DNA from: Andeanibacterium sp035497315
Lineage (GTDB): Bacteria; Pseudomonadota; Alphaproteobacteria; Sphingomonadales; Sphingomonadaceae
DNA: 64,000 nt
Assembly (NCBI GenBank): GCA_035497315.1
Contig: DATJDU010000084.1
Coordinates: 1 to 64,000, forward strand
Direction: 5' to 3'
The notes under the pieces are model-generated. The model made no database searches, was not told the DNA's origin, and saw only the letters and a program-made list of their open reading frames with translations. Within the stretch, counting starts at the first letter, position 1; each line of letters starts with the position of its first letter. Positions 7,652 to 14,929 of the stretch are shown here, in pieces. A program made the translations under genes and the position numbers.

Positions 7652-8040
7652 GTCGTGCTCCACTCGAGCAGACTCGCATCATGCGAGTTGCCCGGCAGAT
7701 TGGACTGTCACGACCTTGCTGAAAAAAGCGAAATCTTCACGCAACGCTCAATTGCATTGCCTGTATCCACAAGCCTCAACGCTGTTTTCAAAACCCAATT
7801 CCCTGTTTCCACAAGCCCTGATCCCTGTTCTTTCAATCAGGAAATTGCCTCGGATTTCGCGCATCTCCTTGATTTATAATGATATTTATCATTGATGGGA
7901 TATCGAGGCATCCAGGTATTTGCCTATTGCGCATTAAACGCTGGATATTCGCTGCTTTTCATTCTTGTGTGCGCTCGCCCGCCGCAGCGCGGGCCTTCTC
8001 GGTAACAGGCTTTGCCTTTCAATATGCCGAGGAGAACCCC
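7652..8040. promoter_or_regulatory. Divergent promoter region of the recombinase element with direct repeats and a palindrome
   Basis: A 389-base gene-free region, much more AT-rich than its surroundings. It contains a near-perfect 17-base direct repeat, CCTGTATCCACAAGCCT at 7760-7776 and CCTGTTTCCACAAGCCC at 7802-7818, and an inverted repeat CCTGAT/ATCAGG just downstream. It also contains a perfect 7-base-arm palindrome AATGATA-TT-TATCATT at 7878-7893. The two divergent gene sets of the element must be controlled here. The repeats could be operators or recombinase binding sites. Confidence 0.5.
7878..7893. promoter_or_regulatory. AT-rich palindrome, candidate operator upstream of DUF2924/recombinase
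   Basis: AATGATATTTATCATT is a perfect inverted repeat with 7-base arms and a 2-base centre. The core loosely resembles a Fur-type box, but the similarity is only partial. It is about 150 bases upstream of the DUF2924 start, so it could equally control an undetected promoter or be a recombinase site. Confidence 0.35.
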
Positions 8041-8469
8041 ATGAGCGCTGCTTCCGCCACTAGGGCGGACCGTTTGACAAACCCGGTCCCTGCAATCGAG
8101 AAGATGGACCTCGACCAGCTTCGCCGCGCCTGGGCCCGGCAATTTGGAACGCCTCCACCGCTACGCTCGGCGGACCTCTTGAAGATGATGCTGGGCTGGC
8201 GCATCCAGGCCCATATGCACGGCGGGCTCGACAAGGATACCAAGCGCAAGGTGCGCCAGAAGGTCGCCATTGAAGCCGAAGGGCTCGATCTTGGCACCGG
8301 CACGACCATCACCCGCAACTGGCAGGGCCGGGCCTATGAGATCAGGGTCGGAGAAAAGGGCTTCATCCTGGATGGCACCCTTTATCCCAGCCTCAGCGCG
8401 GTCGCCCGGGCAATCACCGGCACCCGCTGGAACGGTCCCCGCTTCTTCGGCATGCGGGAGAAGGCATGA
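8041..8469 (+). CDS. DUF2924 domain-containing protein
   Basis: Encodes 142 aa. It contains the features of DUF2924: a helical N-terminal part (M-D-L-D-Q-L-R-R-A-W-A-R-Q-F-G-T-P-P-P) followed by a C-terminal part resembling a small beta-rich DNA-recognition fold (R-N-W-Q-G-R-A-Y-E-I-R-V and Y-P-S-L-S-A-V-A-R-A-I-T-G-T-R-W-N-G-P-R-F-F-G). This family almost always precedes a large serine recombinase in alphaproteobacteria, and does so here with an ATGA overlap. It is probably an accessory DNA-binding or directionality factor, although no function has been proved. The ATG at 8041 is preferred over an upstream in-frame start because GGAG lies just before it. Confidence 0.8.
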   Translation: MSAASATRADRLTNPVPAIEKMDLDQLRRAWARQFGTPPPLRSADLLKMMLGWRIQAHMHGGLDKDTKRKVRQKVAIEAEGLDLGTGTTITRNWQGRAYEIRVGEKGFILDGTLYPSLSAVARAITGTRWNGPRFFGMREKA

Positions 8470-10052
8470 TGGCCCGCAAGGTGCTGCGCTGCGCGCTCTA
8501 TACGCGAAAGAGCTCGGACGAAGGTCTCGACCAGGAGTTCAATAGCCTCGATGCCCAGCGCGAGGCCTGCGAGGCCTATGTAAAGAGCCAGTCCGCCGAG
8601 GGCTGGAAGGCCCTGCCGGCACTCTACGATGATGGAGGGTTCTCAGGGGGGACGATGGAGCGTCCCGGCCTCAAGCGGCTGCTGGCCGACATCGAAGCTG
8701 GCAAGGTCGATATCGTGGTCGTCTACAAGATCGACCGTTTGACCCGATCCCTCGCTGATTTTGCCCGCATGGTGGAGCTGTTCGACAAGCAGGAGGTCAG
8801 CTTCGTCTCGGTAACCCAGAGCTTCAATACGACTTCGTCCATGGGCCGGCTGACCCTCAACGTCCTGCTCTCCTTCGCCCAGTTCGAGCGCGAGGTCACC
8901 GGCGAGCGCATCCGCGACAAGATCGCTGCTTCCAAGGCCAAGGGCATGTGGATGGGCGGCACCTTGCCGCTGGGCTATGATCTCCCACAGGACAAGTCGC
9001 GCATCCTGGTTGTCAATGAAGAGGAGGCAACCAAGGTCCGGCTCATCTTCAACCAGTATCTCAAGCTGGGCACGGTCCACGAACTGGTCCGCTGGCTCGA
9101 CGCGAACAACATCCGCTCCAAGCAGCGGGTCACGGCGGCAGGCAAGGTCATCGGCGGCCTGCCATTCAGCCGCGGGGCGCTTTATCACATGCTGCGCAAC
9201 CAGACCTATCTCGGCCTTATCCGCCACAAGGACGTGCTTCACGCCGGCGGTCATCCGGCAATCGTCCCCAAGAAGCTGTTCGACAAGGTCCAGGTCGTGC
9301 TCGACGATGGTGTGCGCCGCACTGCCGAGCGGCGCAGCCAGATCGAGCGCGCACCGCTCGCCGGGCGCATCTTCGATGGCGATGGTTCGCCCATGAGCCC
9401 CAGCTATTCGCGGGGTTCGAAGGGCAAGACCTATCACTATTACACTTCGACCCTGCTCCAGCGCGGCACCAGGTCCAAAGGCAAGGCCGACATGCACGTG
9501 GTCCAGCGCATATCTGCCGCCCCGCTAGAGGAACAGCTGGGCAAGCTCATCTCGCGCCTCGTTCCCAAAAGCGCAGCAAGCCCACTCAACCTTCCCCGCC
9601 GTGTTGAAGTGCACCGCGACGCCGTGCACCTCACCTTGCGGCGTGAAGACTGTGCCGGAATCCAGGGCCGCCTGTCGGATGACGAAACCCTCTTCGATGA
9701 TGCCACTGACCTCGATCATCTGCGGATCATCGCACAGATCCGCATCCGCAATCGCCGCGGGCGGATCGAGATCACCCGCGGCCCGCCGCCCAAGACCAGC
9801 AAGGACCCGGTGCTCATCGGTGCTTTGCGACGGGCCCATGCCATGACCAGCCTTGATGACAAGCGCATCCCCATCGTCCGCACCTCGCCCAACACCCAAT
9901 ATGCAAGGCGCCTCGTGCGCCTCGCCTTCCTTGCGCCTGATCTGCAGAAGGCCATTATCGAGGGTACCCAGCCTGCCGGGCTCAATCTCGACCAGTTGAT
10001 CGGCCAGCCCCTGCCCATTGACTGGGATGAACAGCGCAAGCTGTTTGCCTGA
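8466..10052 (+). CDS. Large serine recombinase
   Basis: Encodes 528 aa. The resolvase domain (residues ~8-155) has A-L-Y-T-R-K-S-S, where Ser16 is the expected nucleophile, then S-L-D-A-Q-R-E, K-I-D-R-L-T-R-S and the F-A-Q-F-E-R-E-V-T-G-E-R-I-R-D-K segment with conserved active-site arginines. A Recombinase domain follows (~165-290, P-L-G-Y-D, G-T-V-H-E-L). The part where many large serine recombinases have a four-Cys zinc ribbon has no cysteines here; it reads G-R-I-F-D-G-D-G-S-P-M, a variant typical of DUF2924-linked recombinases. These enzymes make staggered 2-bp breaks and integrate or excise DNA. The start overlaps the DUF2924 stop (ATGA). Confidence 0.9.
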   Translation: MMARKVLRCALYTRKSSDEGLDQEFNSLDAQREACEAYVKSQSAEGWKALPALYDDGGFSGGTMERPGLKRLLADIEAGKVDIVVVYKIDRLTRSLADFARMVELFDKQEVSFVSVTQSFNTTSSMGRLTLNVLLSFAQFEREVTGERIRDKIAASKAKGMWMGGTLPLGYDLPQDKSRILVVNEEEATKVRLIFNQYLKLGTVHELVRWLDANNIRSKQRVTAAGKVIGGLPFSRGALYHMLRNQTYLGLIRHKDVLHAGGHPAIVPKKLFDKVQVVLDDGVRRTAERRSQIERAPLAGRIFDGDGSPMSPSYSRGSKGKTYHYYTSTLLQRGTRSKGKADMHVVQRISAAPLEEQLGKLISRLVPKSAASPLNLPRRVEVHRDAVHLTLRREDCAGIQGRLSDDETLFDDATDLDHLRIIAQIRIRNRRGRIEITRGPPPKTSKDPVLIGALRRAHAMTSLDDKRIPIVRTSPNTQYARRLVRLAFLAPDLQKAIIEGTQPAGLNLDQLIGQPLPIDWDEQRKLFA

Positions 10053-10105
10053 CTTTCCTTCCCGGCAAGGCCCTGACCTGCCTCGATAAATCCGCTCAAA
10101 ACCGT

Positions 10106-10120
10106 TCGAGTTCGAATCCA
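10106..10120 (+). other. tRNA T-arm-like fragment, possible attachment scar
   Basis: The sequence TCGAGTTCGAATCCA ends in the T-loop consensus GTTCGAATCC plus A and is immediately followed by a terminator hairpin, as at the 3' end of a tRNA gene. The T-stem does not pair properly and no acceptor or anticodon arm is present, so it is not a functional tRNA. It may be a degraded tRNA end left by an integration event, or chance. Confidence 0.3.
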
Positions 10121-10147
10121 GCCCGCCTGCCTTCAGGCGGGCTTTTT
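10121..10147 (+). terminator. Rho-independent terminator downstream of the recombinase
   Basis: A perfect 9-bp stem, GCCCGCCTG (10121-10129) with CAGGCGGGC (10134-10142), closes a 4-base loop and is followed by five T. It is 69 bases after the recombinase stop and directly after the T-arm-like fragment. Confidence 0.85.
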
Positions 10148-10371
10148 GGTGTCCGCGGAGTCCCGGCCCCTCAGGCCATTGGAAAGCCTCGGTTTTTGCC
10201 AAACCGTACGTCTCTGGTGTCGGGCAAAATGGCGCCTCTCCAGGGAGCCGGATTTTGTGAGAGGCGTCTCGAAAATCGTCGGTCTCTGCACCGCATTGCA
10301 GGGCGCAAACCGCGCAATTGCGCCATTCACACGCCGATAGGCGCAAGGCTCAGAATGTGAATGGGGGTAAG

Positions 10372-10462
10372 TGGCGGAGCGGGTGGGATTCGAACCCACG
10401 ATACAGGGTTACCGTATACACACTTTCCAGGCGTGCGCCTTCGACCACTCGGCCACCGCTCC
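10372..10462 (-). tRNA. tRNA-Ser (anticodon GGA)
   Basis: A 91-base tRNA gene with encoded CCA. The acceptor stem is GGAGCGG pairing with CCGCTCC, followed by G-CCA. The anticodon arm is CACGC-CTGGAAA-GTGTG, giving anticodon GGA. A long variable arm (TATACGGTAACCCTGTATC region) is diagnostic for a class II serine tRNA, and the T-arm reads GTGGG-TTCGAAT-CCCAC. The core matches the E. coli tRNA-Ser(GGA) layout. Its 3' end faces the accessory region to the left, making it a plausible island integration target. Confidence 0.97.
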
Positions 10463-10554
10463 GCATCGCCTGACGGCGAAGGCGTGGCCGATAGCGCGGG
10501 GCGCTCGGCAGGGCAAGCTTGCAGGTGGCCATCCTGACGTTAAATCGACATTCC

Positions 10555-10959
10555 ATGGAAAAACGCTTTGGACTGGCGCCTTCAGCCAGCGATATCGAGG
10601 CCTCGGCCCGCACCGCTCTGGAACGGCTTCCGCCGCAGTTTCGCGTGCATCTGGGCGATATTCTGCTGCTTGTGGAGGACTTTGCGGATGCCGAAACGCT
10701 CGCCGCGCTGGGGATCGAAGATCCGTTCGAACTGACCGGCCTTTATGAAGGCCTGCCACTGGGCGAGAAGAGCATCGGCCATTCGGGCACCATGCCCGAC
10801 CGGATTCGCCTGTTCCGCAGCCCGATCCTGGACGAATGGATCGCGCGCGGGGACGAGACGCTGGAGCATCTGGTGGCCCATGTGCTGATCCATGAAGTGG
10901 GGCACCATTTCGGCCTGTCAGACGAGGCGATGCATGCGCTGGAGGAAATGGCGGAATGA
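10555..10959 (+). CDS. Zincin-like metallopeptidase family protein
   Basis: Encodes 134 aa of the minimal zincin family (metallopeptidase family, formerly DUF1025). The C-terminal active-site helix reads V-L-I-H-E-V-G-H-H-F-G-L-S-D-E (HExxH at residues ~115-119 followed by H-F-G-L-S), which provides zinc ligands and the catalytic Glu. The family is small, cytoplasmic and widespread in alphaproteobacteria and actinobacteria; its natural substrate is unknown. The ATG at 10555 (M-E-K-R-F-G) is chosen because upstream in-frame codons overlap the tRNA-proximal intergenic DNA. It stands alone after tRNA-Ser. Confidence 0.85.
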   Translation: MEKRFGLAPSASDIEASARTALERLPPQFRVHLGDILLLVEDFADAETLAALGIEDPFELTGLYEGLPLGEKSIGHSGTMPDRIRLFRSPILDEWIARGDETLEHLVAHVLIHEVGHHFGLSDEAMHALEEMAE

Positions 10960-11453
10960 TATGATGCCTCTCCTCCTCAGGAGAGGGGCGGCAATCGGCC
11001 TATTGCCTGTGGAGGCCTCCAGCCTGCGCCGTATCCTCCACCAGAAACACTTTCCTACAGACCCGCAAATGGAGTTTATCCTGTCCGATGGACAGACTTG
11101 CCTCCCCCTTGAGTCATGCCCTTCCAGCCCGCGTCGGCCTGGCTTTGCGAAGCGGGCAAAACATGCACGAAAATACGAAATGGAAGGTGACAGTCCGAGC
11201 GGGGAACGGGGCCGGGAAACGGCTTGAAACCGCGCCGAACGAGGGTGACACAGCTTGCACGAAACAGTGTGTTTTCCTGCCCGAAAGGGTGACACATCCA
11301 CCCCACCGTTTCCCGGCAATGAGTGCCAGCGACGGGCCGGTTCCGAAAGGGCGGCTTTCGGATCAGGCGGTTGCGGACGAGAGGCACCCCCAGCCCCCTG
11401 CTCAGAAAAGGAGGGGCTTTGAGCCCGGCAAAACCAATGGCACTCTGCCGCGC
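10960..11453. other. 494-base gene-free stretch with short direct repeats
   Basis: No gene is supported. A hairpin-like inverted repeat (CCTCTCCT...AGGAGAGG) just follows the metallopeptidase stop. GGGTGACACA occurs twice at 11243-11252 and 11287-11296, with a related GGTGACAG at about 11186, and a GCACGAAA string recurs upstream. This looks like dispersed intergenic repeat DNA plus the promoter of the cyclophilin gene. Confidence 0.45.
11243..11296. repeat. Pair of GGGTGACACA direct repeats
   Basis: GGGTGACACA is found at 11243-11252 and 11287-11296, 44 bases apart start to start, upstream of a cyclophilin gene. A partial third copy lies near 11186. The copies may be remnants of a dispersed repeat family or binding sites; the sequence alone does not tell which. 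Confidence 0.4.
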
Positions 11454-12440
11454 ATGACACGCTTCGCCCCGCTCGCACTCCTTGCCTCTGCTCTCACCCT
11501 GCCCGCTTCGGCCGAGGAGGCTGTAACGCCCAACTCCATCGTGGCGGCGACGCCTGCGGCGGACTGGATCGCGATCGATCCTGCCGACCTGATGGTGATG
11601 GACCTCGCGCCGGATCGCGACGGCAATGAACGGCGGGTGGTGATCCAGCTGATGTCCGCGCCGTTCGGCCGGGGCTGGGTCGGGAACATCCGCAAGCTGG
11701 CGGCAGCGCATTGGTGGGACGGGACGAGCGTGTACCGGGTGCAGGACAATTACGTCGTCCAATGGGGCGATGTGACAGAAAAGAAGGTACTGCCCGAGGG
11801 GCTGAAGGCGGTGCCGGAAAGCGAGTATGCCCTTCTGATAACCGACAATATGGATGAAGCTGTCACAGGAACACTGACCGACGCGTTCGAAGCATATTTC
11901 GAAAATCGGCATTATTGGAAGAAAGGGGAAGTCGACGATTTTCCGCGATCGGGGCCTGACGCCGACATTGAGACATGGGCCAAGGGTTGGCCGCTTGCGA
12001 CTAACGAAGACGGTGCGTCGGTCTGGCCCGTCCACTGCTACGGCATGGTCGGCGTCGCGCGCGATCTCAAAACCACTGGCACGGGTAGCGATCTCTATGT
12101 CGTGATCGGCCATGCCCCGCGCCAGCTTGACCGGAACATCGCGCTGGTGGGCCGGGTGATTGAGGGGATTGAGCATCTTTCCAGCCTGCCGCGTGGAAAG
12201 AGCGAGTTGGGCTTCTATGGCGACGATGAGGCGGACAAGCGGGTGCCTATCCGGTCCGTGCGGATCGGAGCGGAAGCGCGAGATCTTCCGCGTTTCGAAT
12301 ATCTTTCGACCGAGAGCGACAGCTTCGTCGCCTATGCCCATTCCCGCGCCAACCGGCAGGACGATTTCTACAAGGTGCCGGCGGGCGGGGTGGATATCTG
12401 CAATGTGCCGGTGCCTATCCGGCGGGAGGGCGCGAAGTGA
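11454..12440 (+). CDS. Secreted cyclophilin-type peptidyl-prolyl cis-trans isomerase
   Basis: Encodes 328 aa. A Sec signal peptide (M-T-R-F-A-P-L-A-L-L-A-S-A-L-T-L-P-A-S-A, cleavage after residue ~20) directs it to the periplasm. The cyclophilin core is recognisable: V-V-I-Q-L ... N-I-R-K-L-A, then G-T-S-V-Y-R-V-Q-D-N-Y-V-V-Q-W-G-D (the family's strongly conserved early segment), and later N-I-A-L-V-G-R-V-I-E-G-I-E-H-L. It is longer than minimal cyclophilins (~165-200 aa), with an insert after the Q-W-G-D segment and a C-terminal extension. The role is proline isomerisation during envelope protein folding. The downstream DUF1905 gene starts inside its stop (GTGA). Confidence 0.88.
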   Translation: MTRFAPLALLASALTLPASAEEAVTPNSIVAATPAADWIAIDPADLMVMDLAPDRDGNERRVVIQLMSAPFGRGWVGNIRKLAAAHWWDGTSVYRVQDNYVVQWGDVTEKKVLPEGLKAVPESEYALLITDNMDEAVTGTLTDAFEAYFENRHYWKKGEVDDFPRSGPDADIETWAKGWPLATNEDGASVWPVHCYGMVGVARDLKTTGTGSDLYVVIGHAPRQLDRNIALVGRVIEGIEHLSSLPRGKSELGFYGDDEADKRVPIRSVRIGAEARDLPRFEYLSTESDSFVAYAHSRANRQDDFYKVPAGGVDICNVPVPIRREGAK

Positions 12441-12754
12441 GTGAAACCATCCGCTTCGCCGCGCCACTAATCCATTGGGAATTGGGCGACTTTGCCGGGC
12501 TCGGTTATGTCAGCATCACCGGCGAAACCGATGAGGCGATCCGTGGGCATGAGCTGATGCGGCGGCTGGAACTGGGCAAAAGGCGCGGGTTCGGGTCGGT
12601 GAAGGTGAACGTCAGCCTTGGCGACAGCCGCTGGTCCACCTCCGTCTTCCCGCAGAAGGAAGGCGGCTGGTTCCTGCCGATCAAGAAAGCGATCCAGCGC
12701 GCCGAAGGGCTGGAGGAAGGAGATGTCCTGGAAATCGAGCTGGAACTGCTTTGA
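12437..12754 (+). CDS. DUF1905 domain-containing protein
   Basis: Encodes 105 aa matching the DUF1905 family: a small beta-barrel-like fold with a G-F-G-S-V-K-V-N-V-S-L-G-D-S-R-W-S-T-S-V-F-P strand pair, the G-G-W-F-L-P-I-K-K motif, and the C-terminal E-G-L-E-E-G-D-V-L-E-I-E-L-E-L. The biochemical role is unknown; the family is cytoplasmic and occurs alone or fused to YdeI/OmpD-associated domains. The GTG start overlaps the cyclophilin stop by four bases, so translation is probably coupled. It converges with the leftward rsh gene. Confidence 0.85.
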   Translation: MSETIRFAAPLIHWELGDFAGLGYVSITGETDEAIRGHELMRRLELGKRRGFGSVKVNVSLGDSRWSTSVFPQKEGGWFLPIKKAIQRAEGLEEGDVLEIELELL

Positions 12755-12778
12755 TCCGCCCCGGAACGGGGTGCATCT

Positions 12779-14863
12779 TCAGATGCGGCTCGCTTCCGCC
12801 AGTGAATCGCTGGCGCGCAGGGCGCTGATGATGCGCGTGAGGTGGGCGAGGTCCTGCACTTCCAGATCCACTTCATAAGTGTGAAACGGATCGTCGCGCT
12901 GGGAGAGTTCGAGGTTCATCACATTGGCGTGGTTCTTGGCGAAAATGCCCGTCACCTCTGCCAGCGTGCCCGGGCGGTTGTAGAGCACCACCCGCACCCG
13001 GCCCGTGGCACCATGGGAGCGTTCGCCCCACGACAGGTCAACCCAATCCGCATCCACCCCATTGGCAAGTTCCAAGCAGTCGATCGTGTGGACTTCCACG
13101 CCCTCACCGGGATGGCGCAAGCCCACGATACGGTCGCCCGGTACCGGGTGGCAGCATTCGGCCAGCTTGAAGCCCACCCCCGGCGTGAGACCGCGGATGG
13201 AGATCGCGCGTTCCTGCTTTTCCGGCTCAGCCATATCCACCGTGCTGCCGGGGACAAGCGCTTCCATCACCTCGCGGTCTTTCAGCTTGGCTGCGCCGAT
13301 GGCGTACATCAGCTCTTCCTCATCCTCCAGTCCCAGCCGCTCCACCGCCGCGCGGATCGCCTTCTTGCCAATCTTGGCGGGCAAACGGTCAGCGATGTGA
13401 TCGAACAATTTGTGCCCGATTGCGGCCACCTCAGCCCGTTCCTTCGCTCGCACGGCGCGGCGGATGGAGGCGCGCGCCTTGCCGGTGACCACAAAGCCCA
13501 GCCAGGAAAGCTGCGGCTCCGAATGGTTGCCCTTGATGATCTCCACCACGTCGCCATTGTGCAGTTCGGTACGCAGCGGCATGTGGCGGCCGTTGATCTT
13601 GGCGCCCACGGCCTGCGCGCCCAGATCGGTGTGGACCGCAAAGGCAAAGTCCACCGGCGTCGCCCCCTTAGGCAGCTGGAACAATGCGCCCTTGGGCGTG
13701 AAGGCGAATATCCGGTCCTGATAGATCGCCAGCTTCGTGTTTTCGAGCAACTCGTCCGCATCGTGGCTGGCATCGACGATCTCGATCAGGTCGCGCAGCC
13801 AGCCCACCTGCCCGTCAGGCCGGGTGCCGCCCTGCTTATAGGCCCAGTGGGCGGCAAGGCCGAATTCGTTGAGCCGGTGCATCTCGCGCGTACGCACCTG
13901 CACCTCCATGCGCATGGAGTTCTCGTAGATCAGCGCAGTGTGCAGCGAACGGTAGCCATTCGACTTGGGAGTGGAGATGTAATCCTTGTAACGGCCGGGA
14001 ATGAACTGCCAGGTGGTGTGCAGCACGCCCAATGCGCGATAACAGTCCTCCACGCTTTCGGTCAGCACGCGGAAGGCCATGATGTCGGTGATCTGTTCGA
14101 AGCTGACATGGCGTTCGGCCATCTTCTTCCAGATGGAATAAGGGTGCTTTTCGCGCCCCCAGACTTCCACTTTCAACCCCGCTTCGGCCAGCGCCTGCTT
14201 GATGGCCAGGGCAATGGCATCTACCTGCCCACCTTCCTGGCTGCGGATCTGCGCCAGCCGGCCGGTGATGGTGGCATAGGCTTCCGGCTCCATCTGCTCG
14301 AAAGCCAGAAGCTGCATCTCGCGCATATATTCATACATGCCCACCCGCTCGGCGAGGGGGGCGTAGATATCCATCGTCTCGCGCGCGATGCGCAGGCGCT
14401 TCTCGGGCGATTTGATGAAGTGCAGCGTGCGCATATTGTGCAACCGGTCCGCCAGCTTCACCAGCAGCACGCGCAGATCCTCGCTCATGGCGAGGAGGAA
14501 TTTCCTGAGGTTCTCGGCCGCCCGCTCGTCCTCGGGCATCTGCTCGATCTTGGAGAGCTTGGTGACGCCATCCACCAGCCGGGCGACATCGGGGCCGAAG
14601 TTCTTTTCGATATCCTCGATCGTGGCGAGCGTATCTTCCACCGTATCGTGGAGCAGCGCCGTGATGATGGTTTCCTGATCGAGCTTGAGGTCGGTCATCA
14701 ACCCCGCGACTTCTACAGGATGGGAGAAATAGGGGTCTCCGCTGGCGCGCTTCTGCGAGCCGTGCTTCTGCACAGTGTACACATAAGCCCGGTTAAGGAG
14801 CGCCTCATCGGCATCCGGGGCGTATTCCTTCACCCGCTCAACAAGTTCGTACTGACGCAGCAT
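12779..14863 (-). CDS. rsh: Bifunctional (p)ppGpp synthetase/hydrolase (RSH)
   Basis: Encodes 694 aa. Domains in order: an HD hydrolase (residues ~25-150, F-S-H-P-V-E-V-A and A-L-L-H-D-T-V-E-D-T), a synthetase (~235-350, G-R-E-K-H-P-Y-S-I-W-K-K-M, then F-I-P-G-R-Y-K-D-Y-I and P-K-S-N-G-Y-R-S-L-H-T), a TGS domain (~385-445, R-I-F-A-F-T-P-K-G) and a C-terminal ACT domain (~620-690). The RYKD sequence is the RxKD form seen in bifunctional Rel/SpoT enzymes rather than the ExDD form of synthetase-only RelA. It controls the stringent response and is usually the only long RSH in alphaproteobacteria. The ATG with GGGGGTAAG upstream was chosen; an in-frame TTG 21 bases earlier is less likely. Confidence 0.95.
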   Translation of the reverse strand: MLRQYELVERVKEYAPDADEALLNRAYVYTVQKHGSQKRASGDPYFSHPVEVAGLMTDLKLDQETIITALLHDTVEDTLATIEDIEKNFGPDVARLVDGVTKLSKIEQMPEDERAAENLRKFLLAMSEDLRVLLVKLADRLHNMRTLHFIKSPEKRLRIARETMDIYAPLAERVGMYEYMREMQLLAFEQMEPEAYATITGRLAQIRSQEGGQVDAIALAIKQALAEAGLKVEVWGREKHPYSIWKKMAERHVSFEQITDIMAFRVLTESVEDCYRALGVLHTTWQFIPGRYKDYISTPKSNGYRSLHTALIYENSMRMEVQVRTREMHRLNEFGLAAHWAYKQGGTRPDGQVGWLRDLIEIVDASHDADELLENTKLAIYQDRIFAFTPKGALFQLPKGATPVDFAFAVHTDLGAQAVGAKINGRHMPLRTELHNGDVVEIIKGNHSEPQLSWLGFVVTGKARASIRRAVRAKERAEVAAIGHKLFDHIADRLPAKIGKKAIRAAVERLGLEDEEELMYAIGAAKLKDREVMEALVPGSTVDMAEPEKQERAISIRGLTPGVGFKLAECCHPVPGDRIVGLRHPGEGVEVHTIDCLELANGVDADWVDLSWGERSHGATGRVRVVLYNRPGTLAEVTGIFAKNHANVMNLELSQRDDPFHTYEVDLEVQDLAHLTRIISALRASDSLAEASRI

Positions 14864-14929
14864 CTTACCCCCAAATGGGGGCAAGACCCGCTACATTGCA
14901 ACGATAAAGCGCTTCGGCGGCAAAGCGCG

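Larger units (their letters stand above)
5542..10147. mobile_element. Candidate serine-recombinase element adjacent to tRNA-Ser
   Basis: A compact block contains two divergent gene sets: leftward (177-aa unknown, DUF5681, 132-aa unknown, HGGxSTG protein) and rightward (DUF2924, large serine recombinase). It lies on the 3' side of a tRNA-Ser(GGA) gene and ends in a tRNA-like T-arm fragment with a terminator. These families typify alphaproteobacterial integrated elements. No flanking direct repeat that would prove attachment sites could be found by eye, so the outer boundaries are approximate and the whole accessory region 1-10371 may be one island. Confidence 0.5.
10053..10371. other. Intergenic region between recombinase and tRNA-Ser
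   Basis: 319 bases with no gene. The left part holds a T-arm-like fragment and a strong terminator (annotated separately). The rest has short repeats but nothing that I can identify. This is where an attachment-site junction would be expected if the tRNA 3' end is the integration target. Confidence 0.45.

Noticed and set aside
8643..9497. 284-codon minus-strand frame opposite the recombinase
   Set aside because: It is antisense to the catalytic domain of the recombinase, whose motifs are complete on the + strand.
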